A stretch of DNA of 64,000 nucleotides from Tamilnaduibacter salinus (GCF_003096655.1 NZ_QEKQ01000005.1:62001-126000); one strand, 5' to 3'. Shown: positions 16,372 to 26,114, counted from the first letter of the stretch. The notes: generated by a model from the letters alone, not told the origin. Numbers and translations are program-made.

Positions 16372-19194
16372 TTGGAATTTGTTGTCGGGCAGCGCTGGGT
16401 CAGCCAGAGCGATGCCGCCCTTGGTCTGGGCATTGTGACCGGGATCGATGACCGTCGGGTCACGCTGGGCTTCCCGGCGGCGGATGAAGAACGGACCTAC
16501 GCGATGGAAAATGCGCCACTGGCCCGCATCCGCTACCAGCCGGGCGACGCCATCCGGACCTTCGACGACGAGCCGCTGACGGTCCGGGCCGTTGAGGAAG
16601 TCGACGGGCTGCTTGTCTACCATGCCGAAGATCAGGGCGGCGACATTCGTGAGGTGCCCGAGGTGCGCCTGACCAGCCATGTGCGTTTCACCGACCCCCG
16701 TCAGCGACTGTTTGCGGGCCGGTTTGACCGCAATGCCGCCTTCCGTCTCCGGGTTGCTGCGCGCGATCACGAAGCCCGTCTGCAGGCCTCTCCTGCCCGG
16801 GGCCTCATTGGCGCCCGTACCCAGCATCTGACGCACCAGTTGAGTATCGCTGGTGATGTGGCGCGGCGTTATGCGCCTCGCGTCCTGCTGGCGGACGAGG
16901 TGGGACTGGGCAAGACCATCGAGGCCGGGCTGATCCTGCACGCCCAGCGCGCGACCGGTCTGGCCTCCCGTATTCTCATTGTGGTGCCTGAGCCGCTGGT
17001 GAATCAGTGGTTGGTGGAGATGCTCCGGCGCTTCCAGATGGCCTTTTCCATTGTGGACAGTGCGGCGCAAGCGGAGCTGGCTGAAGCCGAGGAAGAGGCA
17101 CCAGAGAACCCCTTCGAACAGTCGCAGCTGGTCATCTGCAGCCTTGAAACCCTGACAAACAGTGCGCGATTGCGCGACGAGGTCGGGCAGGCGGAGTGGG
17201 ACCTGCTGGTGGTGGATGAGGCTCACCACCTGGACGCGTCGGACGAGCGGGACGACGCGCCGTATTCGGTGGTGTCCGGTCTTGCCGAGCGCATTCGGGG
17301 CGTGTTGCTGCTGACAGCGACGCCGGAACAGGCGGGCGTGGCCGGGCATTTTGACCGCTTGAGGCTGCTTGATCCGGACCGGTTCAGCGACCGGGCCCGT
17401 TTTGAACGGGAACAGGGTCAGTATGCCGAGATCAATGAGCTGATTGAGGCGGTTGCCTCGATGGGGCCGGACCACCCGGATCTGACGCCGAGGCTGCGCC
17501 ACTGGCTCGGCGACTCCTTTGACGCACTGGTCGCGGAAGACGACCCGGTGCAGGCGGTCAGCGACGCGCTGCTGGATCGCCATGGCACCGGCCGGGTTCT
17601 GTTTCGCAACACCCGGGCGTCGGTCTCCGGCTTTCCGGAACGCCGCCTGCACCCGCTGGCGCTGGACTGCCCGTCCCTGTACCGGGACTCGGGCAGCCAT
17701 CGTGGCGAAGCCGGCCTGACGCCGGAGGCCGGGCACGCCGAAACGGACTGGCTGTCGGAGGACCCGCGCGTGGCCTGGCTGGAACGCACGTTGGCCGGTC
17801 TCAAGGGTGAGAAAGCCCTGGTCATTTGCGCCCGGGCCGAGACGGCCGAGGCACTGGAGCGGTATCTTCAGCTCCAGGCCGGCGTTCGCAGTGCGGCGTT
17901 CCATGAGGGGCTGAGCCTTGTGGAGCGGGACCGGGCGGCCGCCTATTTCGCGGACACGGAGCAGGGCGCCCGGGCGCTGATCTGCTCGGAAATCGGCAGT
18001 GAAGGACGGAACTTCCAGTTCGCCCGCCACCTGATCCTGTTTGATCTGCCGGTGACGCCGGACCGTCTCGAACAACGCATTGGTCGGCTCGACCGGATCG
18101 GCCAGGGCGACACCATTGATATCCATATTCCCTACCTGGCGGACTCCGCCCAGGCCATCCAGTACGGGCTCTTTAACGACGGCCTCGATGCCTTCGCACG
18201 ACCCTGCCCGGCCGGCATGCCGGTGTTTGAGCGGGTACAGTCGGACTGGCTGTCGGCGCTGGACGACCCGTCGCGCTCACCGGATGCGGTGGTCCGAACC
18301 GTCCGCGAGCAGTGCGACGCCATGCGACAGGCGCTGGAAGCGGGCCGGGATGCCCTGCTGGAACGCAACGCCTGCCGGCCAGAGCGGGCCCGGTCGCTGA
18401 TTGAGGCGATTGAGACCGAAGAGCAGTCTCCCGAGTTGCACGCCTTTCTGGCGGAAGCGTTCGATATCTTTGGCGTGGAGACGGACTATCACGGCCCGCA
18501 CTCAGAGGTTGTCAAGCCGGGTGATCACAGCCCGTTGGGCCCGTTCCCGGAACTGCCGGATGACGGGCTGACCATGACCCTGGACCGGGCCACCGCGGTC
18601 GAGCGTGAGGATCTGACGTTCCTGAGCTGGGAGCATCCCATGATTCAGGCCCTGATGGAGCATATGACCGCCACGGAGCTTGGAAACGCCGCGTTCGTCA
18701 CCCTGAGCGTGAAGGGATTGCAACCGGGTACGGTGCTGCTGGAAACTCTGTTCCGTCTGCACTGTCCGGCTCCGGCCGACCTTCAGTTGCCGTTGAGCCT
18801 GCCGGTCACGAGCCGGCGCTGGCTTGTGGATGTGAATGGCCGCGATCTGTCATCGGTGCTCCCCCATGATCGGCTCAACAACCTCAGTCGTAACCTACGG
18901 CGTAAGACGGCCCAGGAGGCGCTGCCGCAGGTCCGCCCGGGTGTGGAGACGATGATCGACCATGCCGAGGGCTTTGCGGCGTCCGAACTGACAGCGATTC
19001 AGGACGAGGCCCGTCAACGGCTGGAACAGCAGCTCGGTGGTGAAGTGGCCCGGCTGAAGGCGCTTCAGGGCATCAACCCGGCCGTGCGTCAGTCGGAAAT
19101 CGATTTCTTCGAATCCAGGCTGGCCGCCGGTCAGGAGGCCATTGACCGCGCTGAGCTGGTGCTGGACGGGCTGCGGGTGGTGATTACGGCCTGA
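16372..19194 (+). CDS. rapA: RNA polymerase-associated Swi2/Snf2 ATPase RapA
   Basis: RapA recycles RNA polymerase stalled after transcription. Order of parts: N-terminal Tudor-like domains (about 1-110), a Snf2 helicase with ADEVGLGKTIEAGLIL (Walker A) and VVDEAHHLDASDE (DEAH), helicase C with ICSEIGSEGRNFQFARHLILFDLP and QRIGRLDRIGQ, then the RapA C-terminal region. I choose TTG at 16372 because GGAGG precedes it by 5 bases and the product then begins EFVVGQRW, in register with E. coli RapA (PFTLGQRW). ATG at 16360 is the alternative and gives 4 more residues. About 940 aa, close to E. coli (968). Confidence 0.93.
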   Translation: MEFVVGQRWVSQSDAALGLGIVTGIDDRRVTLGFPAADEERTYAMENAPLARIRYQPGDAIRTFDDEPLTVRAVEEVDGLLVYHAEDQGGDIREVPEVRLTSHVRFTDPRQRLFAGRFDRNAAFRLRVAARDHEARLQASPARGLIGARTQHLTHQLSIAGDVARRYAPRVLLADEVGLGKTIEAGLILHAQRATGLASRILIVVPEPLVNQWLVEMLRRFQMAFSIVDSAAQAELAEAEEEAPENPFEQSQLVICSLETLTNSARLRDEVGQAEWDLLVVDEAHHLDASDERDDAPYSVVSGLAERIRGVLLLTATPEQAGVAGHFDRLRLLDPDRFSDRARFEREQGQYAEINELIEAVASMGPDHPDLTPRLRHWLGDSFDALVAEDDPVQAVSDALLDRHGTGRVLFRNTRASVSGFPERRLHPLALDCPSLYRDSGSHRGEAGLTPEAGHAETDWLSEDPRVAWLERTLAGLKGEKALVICARAETAEALERYLQLQAGVRSAAFHEGLSLVERDRAAAYFADTEQGARALICSEIGSEGRNFQFARHLILFDLPVTPDRLEQRIGRLDRIGQGDTIDIHIPYLADSAQAIQYGLFNDGLDAFARPCPAGMPVFERVQSDWLSALDDPSRSPDAVVRTVREQCDAMRQALEAGRDALLERNACRPERARSLIEAIETEEQSPELHAFLAEAFDIFGVETDYHGPHSEVVKPGDHSPLGPFPELPDDGLTMTLDRATAVEREDLTFLSWEHPMIQALMEHMTATELGNAAFVTLSVKGLQPGTVLLETLFRLHCPAPADLQLPLSLPVTSRRWLVDVNGRDLSSVLPHDRLNNLSRNLRRKTAQEALPQVRPGVETMIDHAEGFAASELTAIQDEARQRLEQQLGGEVARLKALQGINPAVRQSEIDFFESRLAAGQEAIDRAELVLDGLRVVITA

Positions 19195-19251
19195 CCGGCT
19201 GGTCCGAGCGCCCGCCATCCATTAAAGTAGCGGCGACAACAACTCGAATAC

Positions 19252-19303
19252 GGAACCTCTGAAAAAGGCTCTGCGCCGGGGCGGGGGCTTTTTCAGAGGT
19301 TCC
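19252..19303. terminator. Long palindrome after rapA (terminator or repeat)
   Basis: A perfect 16-bp inverted repeat, GGAACCTCTGAAAAAG (19252-19267) with its complement at 19288-19303, encloses a G-rich 20-nt loop. Its arms contain A5/T5 tracts, so it could terminate rapA. The outer sequence GGAACCTCTGAAA recurs inverted near 48781-48794, which suggests a dispersed repeat. Confidence 0.6.
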
Positions 19304-19366
19304 ATAACCGGTCCGGGCGTCGTTGCCCGGCCACTCACTCTTCAGACACAGAAGACAGAGACGCCT

Positions 19367-21817
19367 ATGACAACCCTGATCTTTCTCCTGCTCGCAGTGG
19401 CAGGACTGTTGATGGTGCTGCGCCGCGAGGCGGGCGCCCCGCCGGCCATCGCCGTGATGGCCGGGTTCGGTATTCTTTCCTGGATCTTTGCCTCCGGCTG
19501 GCTTGCTTTCGTACTCCTGGCCGGAGCCGTTGTGACCGCCGTGTGCGGTATGCCCGGCCTGCGGCGCAGCTGGTTGACGCCGCGGATTTTTGCGGCGTTC
19601 AAGAAGGCCGCGCCCAAGGTCTCCGAGACCGAGCAGGTGGCTCTGGATGCGGGCACGGTGGGTTGGGACGGTGAAATCTTCACCGGTCAGCCGGACTGGC
19701 ACAAACTGCTGAGCAACCGCAACACGGGCCTCACTGACGAAGAACAGGCCTTTGTGGATAACCAGGCCGCCAAGGCTGCATCGATGTGCAATGCCTGGGA
19801 TGTCGCGGTTGAGCGCGCGGACTTGCCACCGGAGCTGTGGGAGTTCATCAAGAAGGAGAAATTCCTCGGGATGATTATCCCGAAGGAATACGGTGGCCTG
19901 GAGTTCTCCGCCAAGGCCCAGTCGGCCGTCCTGCAGCGCCTGGCCTCCAATGAGACCCTGATGGTTTCCGTCGGTGTTCCGAACTCCCTCGGCCCGGGCG
20001 AGCTGCTGGTCAAGTACGGCACGGAAGAACAGAAGAACCATTACCTGCCGCGCCTGGCCGATGGCCGCGATATTCCGTGCTTCGGCCTGACCGGGCCGCG
20101 TGCCGGTTCTGACGCCACGTCCCTGCCGGACACCGGCATCGTCTGTAAGCAGAAAGTGGATGGCAAGGAAGTGGTGGGCCTGCGCCTGAACTTCGAGAAG
20201 CGCTGGATTACCCTGGCGCCGATCGCCACGGTGGTTGGCCTCGCCTTCCGGATGTTCGATCCGGACGGGCTGCTGGGTGAGGAAAAGGATCTGGGCATCA
20301 CCTGTGCCCTGATTCCGCGCAACACCAAGGGCATGGACATCGGTCGCCGGCATTGCCCGGTGGGCAGCCCGTTCATGAACGGGCCGATCATCGGCAAGGA
20401 TGTGTTTATTCCGCTGGACTACATCATCGGTGGTCCGGAAATGGCCGGCCAGGGCTGGCGCATGCTGGTCGAGTGCCTGTCGGTAGGGCGCTGTATCACG
20501 CTGCCGTCCGGTGCGGCGGGTGCCGCAGCCGCCGCCGTCGGCACCGCCGGTGGCTTCACCCGTGTCCGCCGTCAGTTCAACACGCCGGTGGCGGACATGG
20601 AGGGCGTTCAGGAGCCGCTGGCGCGGATCGCCGGCCTCTCCTACATCACCCAGGCATCGGTCAACCAGACCGCCAATATGGTCGACAACGGCGAGAAGCC
20701 GGCCGTACCGTCGGCGATCCTCAAGAGTCAGCTCACGGAAATGCAGCGTGATGTCCTGACCGATGCGATGGATGTTCACGGCGGTAAGACCGTGACCCTG
20801 GGGCCGAGGAACTACCTGGGGATCGGTTATGCGGGCGCGGCCGTGTCCATTACCGTGGAAGGCGCCAACATCATGACCCGGAGCCTGATGATCTTCGGGC
20901 AGGGCGCTATCCGTTGCCATCCCTATGTGCTGGATGAGCTGGCCGCGAAGGACAAGGACGATGTGAATGCGTTCGACAAGGCCTTCTTCGGTCACGCCGG
21001 TCTGATCTTCGGCAACGCCGCCCGGTCACTGACGCAGGCGTTCGGCGTAGGTCGTCCGGACGTGCCGTTCGACGCGGTCACCCGTCGTCACGCTCAGGCT
21101 GTCGCCCGCTTCAGTGCGGCCTTCGGTCTGTGTTCGGATGCGGCGATGACCAGTCTGGGCTCTCAGCTCAAGATGCGGGAACTGATCTCCGCCCGGCTCG
21201 GCGACATGCTGGCCAACCTCTACATGGCGTCCATGGTGCTCAAGCAGTGGCACGAGACACAGCCGGTCGAGGGCGAAAAAACGCTGGTTCAGTACACGCT
21301 GGACTTCCTGCTCTACCGCACGGAAGTGGCGCTGGACGAGCTCCTGCAGAACCTGCCGAACCGTCCGCTGGCCTGGGCGCTGCGCGCCCTGACGCTGCCG
21401 CTGGGTCGGCGCTGGCAGCGCCCTCACGACGACGCCACCCGTGAGGTCGCCCAGGCGATTACCCGGGATACCGCGTTGCGTGCCAAGCTGATGGAGCAGG
21501 CCTGGACCGAGCCCGGCGAGGGCGAGTTCCAGAACCCGGTGGCGCGCTACAACGCGCTGCTCAAGGACTACGACCGCGCCGAGTCGCTCTACCGTAAGGT
21601 CAATAAGGCCCACGCGAAAGGACAGTTGCCGGCCGAGGCACTGCATCCGGAGCAGAAAGTCGAGGAAGCCCTCAAGGCCGAGCTGATCTCCAAGGAAGAC
21701 GCCGAGTTCATGCGCGCCTACGAGGCGGAAGTGCTGGACATGCTCCACGTGGATGACTTCCCCTTCGATGCCTTTGCGCGGCAGAAGGACAGCGTGATCG
21801 AGCACAACGCGGCCTGA
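19367..21817 (+). CDS. fadE: Acyl-CoA dehydrogenase FadE
   Basis: FadE makes the first oxidation step of fatty-acid beta-oxidation, converting acyl-CoA to trans-2-enoyl-CoA with FAD. The 816-aa size (twice that of ordinary acyl-CoA dehydrogenases) and the hydrophobic N-terminal helices (residues 2-17 and 26-60) are typical for gammaproteobacterial FadE. The core shows FGLTGPRAGSDATSLPDTG and the long C-terminal helical domain (DUF1974). Ribosome site is weak. It pairs functionally with the tesB and 4HBT thioesterase genes in the window. A terminator follows. Confidence 0.94.
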   Translation: MTTLIFLLLAVAGLLMVLRREAGAPPAIAVMAGFGILSWIFASGWLAFVLLAGAVVTAVCGMPGLRRSWLTPRIFAAFKKAAPKVSETEQVALDAGTVGWDGEIFTGQPDWHKLLSNRNTGLTDEEQAFVDNQAAKAASMCNAWDVAVERADLPPELWEFIKKEKFLGMIIPKEYGGLEFSAKAQSAVLQRLASNETLMVSVGVPNSLGPGELLVKYGTEEQKNHYLPRLADGRDIPCFGLTGPRAGSDATSLPDTGIVCKQKVDGKEVVGLRLNFEKRWITLAPIATVVGLAFRMFDPDGLLGEEKDLGITCALIPRNTKGMDIGRRHCPVGSPFMNGPIIGKDVFIPLDYIIGGPEMAGQGWRMLVECLSVGRCITLPSGAAGAAAAAVGTAGGFTRVRRQFNTPVADMEGVQEPLARIAGLSYITQASVNQTANMVDNGEKPAVPSAILKSQLTEMQRDVLTDAMDVHGGKTVTLGPRNYLGIGYAGAAVSITVEGANIMTRSLMIFGQGAIRCHPYVLDELAAKDKDDVNAFDKAFFGHAGLIFGNAARSLTQAFGVGRPDVPFDAVTRRHAQAVARFSAAFGLCSDAAMTSLGSQLKMRELISARLGDMLANLYMASMVLKQWHETQPVEGEKTLVQYTLDFLLYRTEVALDELLQNLPNRPLAWALRALTLPLGRRWQRPHDDATREVAQAITRDTALRAKLMEQAWTEPGEGEFQNPVARYNALLKDYDRAESLYRKVNKAHAKGQLPAEALHPEQKVEEALKAELISKEDAEFMRAYEAEVLDMLHVDDFPFDAFARQKDSVIEHNAA

Positions 21818-21843
21818 CGACCCGTCTGTCGCCGACTCAAAAG

Positions 21844-21874
21844 CCCGGAGCGGGGAACCGTTCCGGGTTTTTTT
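21844..21874 (+). terminator. Intrinsic terminator of fadE
   Basis: A 10-bp stem CCCGGAGCGG/CCGTTCCGGG (one G-T pair) with loop GGAA is followed by seven T residues. It starts 27 bases after the fadE stop. Confidence 0.88.
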
Positions 21875-22012
21875 GTGCGGAGTCCCTACGAGCCATCCTA
21901 CGCTTGAGTGGGATGTTGGCCTGTGATGACAGCGTAGATGTGCGAATGGCATTTTACTCATTCTGACCGGACAATGCGGCCCGTTCGGAATGGCATCAGG
22001 AGAGGGCGACGC

Positions 22013-23257
22013 ATGGAGTCACCAATGTTGAAAACCGTTCCCCCCGAACTGCTGACAGAGCGCGTGATTCGCGACGTCGAATCCGTGATTGCCCGTGGTG
22101 GCCTCTTTCAGCGCGTGCCAGAGATTTTGCGGGCATCGTTCCAGGCCTATCGCCACCGGGATCTCAATCGCTATATCAAGCTGGGTTCGCCGTTTCTGAT
22201 GGCAATGATCCTGGGAATTATTGCGCTGACGACGCTTCTGCAGTGGCAGGCGCTTCAGAGCCGGGATTTCACGCTATGGCTCGGTGGGTGTGCCATGGTC
22301 GCCGGCAGTGTTCTTGTCGGGATTCTGGCCGTCATACCAACGCGGACACAGCACTATTATTCGGCAATCGTCTCGGTTCCTGCCGTGTTAGTGATCGCCA
22401 AGCTGGCGGTGATGCCGGGCCTGCTTACGATACCGGAACTGGCGGTGCTTGAGAGCTATTTCTGTTCCTTGGCCATTATCGTGGTCGTGCTTGCGCTCAA
22501 GCTATCACTCCGGAACGCGACCCTGATTATAGTCACCAGCCTCACTGCGGTGGTGTTGATCCACTGGTGGGTGTCGCTGGTCAGTATCGATTGGCCCCGC
22601 TTTACCTACTATTGCGTCTTTGTCGCATTGGTCTGCCTTTTCATCGCTTGGCAGAACGAGGAACGGGAAAAACGGGCGTTCTTTCAGTCCGTTATGATTG
22701 CCTACAATGCAGCACTCAATGACGAACTGACGCAGCGCCTGGAAGTGCAAGCGAATCAGGACCCGCTAACAGGCCTCGCCAATCGGCGCGCCCTTGATCG
22801 AGAACTGGCGGTTGAATGGGAGCGGGCCCGTCGCGAGGGCGGTACCGTGGCCCTGTTGTACATCGATGTGGATTATTTCAAGTCGTACAACGACCGCTAT
22901 GGACACAGCGCCGGCGACGAGTGCCTGGTATCGTTGGCTCGGGGCATCGAGGGCTCCGTGCATCGCCCTGCCGATACCGTCAGCCGATGGGGGGGCGAGG
23001 AGTTCGCTGTTCTCATGCCGGGTGTGGACCACGCGGGCGCACGCGTGGTGGCGGACCGGGTGTTAACAAGCATTGATGCGCTGGCGATCCCTCACGACGC
23101 CTCCTCAGTCAGCCGCCATGTTACGTTGAGCATTGGCGTCGCGTGTCTCACGCCAGGCCGGGTTGATGGTGTGGATCGACTCATCGCGGCGGCTGATACC
23201 GCACTCTACAAGGCCAAGTCCGCCGGCCGCCACCAGATCGCTGTGCAGGCCTCCTGA
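22013..23257 (+). CDS. Membrane diguanylate cyclase (GGDEF)
   Basis: This enzyme makes the second messenger c-di-GMP from two GTP. Six predicted helices (about residues 45-215) form an undefined membrane sensor, then a GGDEF domain with DPLTGLANRRALD, the metal/GTP region YIDVDYFKSYND and an intact SRWGGEEFAVL active site. RxxD (RPAD) lies 5 residues before GGEEF, so product inhibition at the I-site is likely. ATG 22013 follows AGGAGAGGG; an open frame to 21938 lacks support. 414 aa. crcB begins 36 bp later. Confidence 0.88.
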   Translation: MESPMLKTVPPELLTERVIRDVESVIARGGLFQRVPEILRASFQAYRHRDLNRYIKLGSPFLMAMILGIIALTTLLQWQALQSRDFTLWLGGCAMVAGSVLVGILAVIPTRTQHYYSAIVSVPAVLVIAKLAVMPGLLTIPELAVLESYFCSLAIIVVVLALKLSLRNATLIIVTSLTAVVLIHWWVSLVSIDWPRFTYYCVFVALVCLFIAWQNEEREKRAFFQSVMIAYNAALNDELTQRLEVQANQDPLTGLANRRALDRELAVEWERARREGGTVALLYIDVDYFKSYNDRYGHSAGDECLVSLARGIEGSVHRPADTVSRWGGEEFAVLMPGVDHAGARVVADRVLTSIDALAIPHDASSVSRHVTLSIGVACLTPGRVDGVDRLIAAADTALYKAKSAGRHQIAVQAS

Positions 23258-23293
23258 TTGTGGCATCATGCTGATTTGGCAGGGGAACAGACG

Positions 23294-23680
23294 ATGGTGA
23301 CGCCGACAGCGGTTCTGGCGGTCAGTCTTGGGGCTGTGGTGGGCGCGAACGCCCGATGGGTGCTTGGCCTCTGGCTCAACCAGGGGGGGCAGCTCGTTCC
23401 AGTGGGGACGCTCGTCGCCAACCTGGCCGGTGCCTGGTTGGCCGGTCTGGCGATCAGTTACTTCAGCCAGGCCTCGGCCCTCAGCGCCGAATGGCGCCTG
23501 TTCGCCGTAACGGGGCTGTGCGGGGCGCTGACAACCTTCTCCACCTTCTCACTGGAAATGGTGGGCGCGCTTCAGGAAGGCCGGTGGGCAGCGGCAGTGG
23601 CCGGTATGGCGGTCCATCTGTTCGGGGCGCTGCTGATGACCGGGCTGGGCATCCTCTGCTTTCAGTGGCTCCGAGGGTAG
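23294..23680 (+). CDS. crcB: Fluoride channel CrcB (Fluc)
   Basis: Fluc proteins are small dimeric channels that expel fluoride ions. At 128 aa the product has four helices and the family motifs GAVVGANARW, GTLVANLAGAWLAG (pore asparagine) and GLCGALTTFSTFSLE with the conserved Thr/Phe of the fluoride path. ATG 23294 follows AGGGGAA; the frame is open from 23258 but that lies at the stop of the upstream cyclase. I looked for a fluoride riboswitch upstream and saw none. Confidence 0.92.
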   Translation: MVTPTAVLAVSLGAVVGANARWVLGLWLNQGGQLVPVGTLVANLAGAWLAGLAISYFSQASALSAEWRLFAVTGLCGALTTFSTFSLEMVGALQEGRWAAAVAGMAVHLFGALLMTGLGILCFQWLRG

Positions 23681-23760
23681 TGCGACAAGCGGGATGCCGG
23701 GCCATCCGGTGACGCCGTCGCGCTCAGATGCCGTATTTGTACCTATCTGCGAAAAAGGTG

Positions 23761-23789
23761 TTGGCTTTTCTGGAAATGGGCGATATAGT
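23761..23789 (+). promoter_or_regulatory. Promoter of the cold-shock gene
   Basis: TTGGCT (23761-23766) and TATAGT (23784-23789) are separated by an ideal 17 bases. Initiation near 23796 would give a 5' leader of about 200 nt before the cold-shock start, as is usual for cspA-type genes whose leader folds differently in the cold. I see no credible gene in 23681-23998. Confidence 0.65.
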
Positions 23790-23998
23790 CGGAACGTGGA
23801 AAGATTCAGTAAAGCATTTCAAAATAAGACGTATCCCTCTGTAGTCTGGAAGACCCGCCGGACCTCATAAGGGTCCATCCCGAGCCTTCCCGGTAAGTAG
23901 TGCATCGTCCTGTTTTTGATTACGCGAAATCTGTATTTCCGAAAACCGCCTTCGGGCACTTTTAATTGAATAGCAAGTGAAGACAGGAAAAGAACGTT

Positions 23999-24205
23999 AT
24001 GTCTACAGAGACTGGTACCGTCAAGTTTTTCAACGAAACCAAGGGCTTCGGCTTCATCACCCGTGAAGGCGCTGCCGACGTGTTCGTTCACTACAGCGCG
24101 ATCAACGGCTCAGGTTTCAAGACCCTGGCGGAAGGTCAGCAGGTCGAGTTCACCGTGACTCAGGGTCAGAAAGGCCCGCAAGCGGAGAACGTCACCGCTC
24201 TGTGA
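23999..24205 (+). CDS. Cold-shock domain protein (CspA family)
   Basis: A 68-aa single OB-fold protein that binds single-stranded nucleic acid and acts as an RNA chaperone. Both RNA-binding motifs are exact: KGFGFI (RNP1) and DVFVHYSAI (RNP2). It begins [16 protein letters not shown] and ends [10 protein letters not shown], as in the CspA family. The long leader suggests post-transcriptional control. Two hairpins follow, the second a clear terminator. Confidence 0.95.
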   Translation: MSTETGTVKFFNETKGFGFITREGAADVFVHYSAINGSGFKTLAEGQQVEFTVTQGQKGPQAENVTAL

Positions 24206-24206
24206 T

Positions 24207-24260
24207 CTCCCGACGCTTTCGGGAGTGATCGAAAAAGCGACCCTTCGGGGTCGCTTTTTT
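24207..24260 (+). terminator. Double hairpin terminator after the cold-shock gene
   Basis: The first hairpin is CTCCCGA/TCGGGAG (24207-24213 and 24219-24225). The second, GCGACCC-TTCG-GGGTCGC (24237-24254) with a UUCG tetraloop, runs into six T residues. A-run on the other side could also stop minus-strand transcription. Confidence 0.92.
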
Positions 24261-24341
24261 CGTTATGGGCCACGGGAAACACGGACGGGAAAGACGCGCT
24301 GTCCCCGTTCTGTCCGTGCCCTTCCGTGGCTATCTATCCCC

Positions 24342-25997
24342 TCACGATTCAAACGGCGCGCCGCGTAACCGGTTCAGGGCAGCCATGACTTCCGATACCC
24401 GTGGCCGGGCGAGATTGCCCTCGGGGCGTTGGCTCATACGGTGCCATTGCTCATCGTTCAGCCATTCGCCGATCAATGCCGGCAGATCCGTGACCCGTTC
24501 TCCCCGACGCGACAGCCTTCCCAGCACCATGCCGATCGCTCGTACCTGAGAGGCATCGACGATCTGCTCGACGGCCCTGAGATCCACATCGGTGCGGCCA
24601 AAGATCAGTGTGTCACGGCCTCGCGCCTGAATTTTCGTTTTACCCGGCTTCGCCTCAGGATTCAGTTGGCCGCCCTGGAGGGCCCGGCGGGGGGTGACGT
24701 CCAGCGCGTCGACGGCTTCCTCCGTACGCCCCGTGACGTGAGCCTGTGCAATGTCGCGGGCCTCCCGGGTGACGTCGAGCGGCTGGTAGTCCTGCATCTG
24801 GATGACGGTATCGGCACAGTCGAAATAGTCACCGGAGCCGCCCATGACCAGCAGCGTGGAGACCGCCAGGTCGTCCCGCAGCTGCCGGATGCGATCGACG
24901 AATGGCGTGATCGGTTCGCGCTCTTTGGCGACCAGCGCCTGCATGCGACGGTCCCGGATCATGAAGTTGGTGGCGGAGGTGTCCTCATCCACCAGCAGGG
25001 TCCGGGCGCCGCATTCGATCGCCTCCTGAAGTGCTGCGGCCTGGCTGGTGGAGCCGGACGCCAGGTCCGTGGAGAAGCGTTGGGTATCCTTACCGTAGGG
25101 CAGATGATTGATGTACGGAGAGAGGTCCAGTTGATGGACCGCCCGGCCGTCTTCCGCCCGGATCTTGGTGGCGTCCGGATCGGTGACGACCCGGTCGCGC
25201 CCGTCTCCCGGAATGTGGTCGTAAACGCCTTCCGCAATGGCGCTCAGCAGCGTGGACTTGCCGTGGAAGCCACCCCCGACGATCAATGTAATGCCAGTGG
25301 TGATGCCCAGGCCATCGACCGGGCCCGCGTTGGGTGTGTCCAGACGGACGGAGAGGCTCTCAGGCGCCTGGAAGGGGATGGCCTGCTCCAGTGGCCGGTC
25401 GTCCACGCCGGAGCGCCGGGGCAGGACCGACTGGTTCGCGACAAAGGCGACCAGCCCGCGCCTGGCCAGCTCCTCGCGCAGGGCAACCTGATCCTCCACG
25501 CGGGCCATGTGCGTCTCCAACGCGTCGAGATCCAGACGACGGGACGTGGCGGCGGCCCGGACCACGTCGGGAAGCCGGTCGCACAGGATCGTGCGGGCCT
25601 GGCGGCCAAGTATCGTGCGGCCCCGGGCGGGAAGCTGGACAGTGAAGCGCACTTCCACGGCCCCGTCATCCAGCACGGTCGCGGTCCGGTCCAGCACCGT
25701 CTGATGACCGGCATCGATCGCCAGGGCCTGGTCAGAGTCTGAGGCGCTCCGGAAGGCTCGCGCGATAAAGTCCCGAGCGGCCCGGCGGCGCGGTTCCGAA
25801 CGCAATGCCGACGCTGGCAGATCGGCCACCGGGGCATCAATGACGGCCCGACACCGGGATGGCGCGGCAAACGGATCGGCCTGGACGTGGTCGATCATCA
25901 GGGAGAAGCCATCGAACCGGTACTCCCCCGCGATGCTCTTATAGGCCTTGTAGCCTCGACCATCGATCCGCTCCAACTGTCTTGTCAGTGCCTCCAT
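24342..25997 (-). CDS. Predicted ATPase of the ABC class (COG3044)
   Basis: A 551-aa cytosolic P-loop protein of the widespread but little-studied ABC_ATPase family. The Walker A is IVGGGFHGKSTLLSAIAEG, Walker B ARTLLVDEDTSATNFMIRD, with a signature-like DLASGSTSQAAALQEAI; the N-terminal 170 residues form a family-specific domain. There is no membrane partner. Function is not established; nucleic-acid-related roles have been guessed for the family. It is convergent with the cold-shock gene and divergent from dadA (117 bp). Confidence 0.82.
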   Translation of the reverse strand: MEALTRQLERIDGRGYKAYKSIAGEYRFDGFSLMIDHVQADPFAAPSRCRAVIDAPVADLPASALRSEPRRRAARDFIARAFRSASDSDQALAIDAGHQTVLDRTATVLDDGAVEVRFTVQLPARGRTILGRQARTILCDRLPDVVRAAATSRRLDLDALETHMARVEDQVALREELARRGLVAFVANQSVLPRRSGVDDRPLEQAIPFQAPESLSVRLDTPNAGPVDGLGITTGITLIVGGGFHGKSTLLSAIAEGVYDHIPGDGRDRVVTDPDATKIRAEDGRAVHQLDLSPYINHLPYGKDTQRFSTDLASGSTSQAAALQEAIECGARTLLVDEDTSATNFMIRDRRMQALVAKEREPITPFVDRIRQLRDDLAVSTLLVMGGSGDYFDCADTVIQMQDYQPLDVTREARDIAQAHVTGRTEEAVDALDVTPRRALQGGQLNPEAKPGKTKIQARGRDTLIFGRTDVDLRAVEQIVDASQVRAIGMVLGRLSRRGERVTDLPALIGEWLNDEQWHRMSQRPEGNLARPRVSEVMAALNRLRGAPFES

Positions 25998-26114
25998 TAG
26001 TCGTACCCCTGTTTGTCCGGACGCGTCGGGTTGTCAAAATAGCGGGCACACCCTAAAACTGAATGGGGGCCCGAACAAAGCCCCATCATATTCCAGGACG
26101 CCCCGGGAGGGATC

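Noticed and set aside
16357-18126. A 589-aa open frame antisense to rapA
   Set aside because: Shadow of RapA with no start signal and no motif.
19184-20995. A 603-aa open frame antisense to fadE
   Set aside because: It lies wholly opposite a clear FadE gene, has no recognisable motif and a composition rich in His, Gln and Arg typical of antisense frames in high-GC DNA.
23258-23293. Possible fluoride riboswitch before crcB
   Set aside because: Only 36 bp separate crcB from the upstream cyclase gene and no matching fold or conserved bases are seen.
23819-24091. A 90-aa minus-strand frame upstream of and into the cold-shock gene
   Set aside because: It overlaps the cold-shock start on the other strand; the region is better explained as a long regulatory leader.
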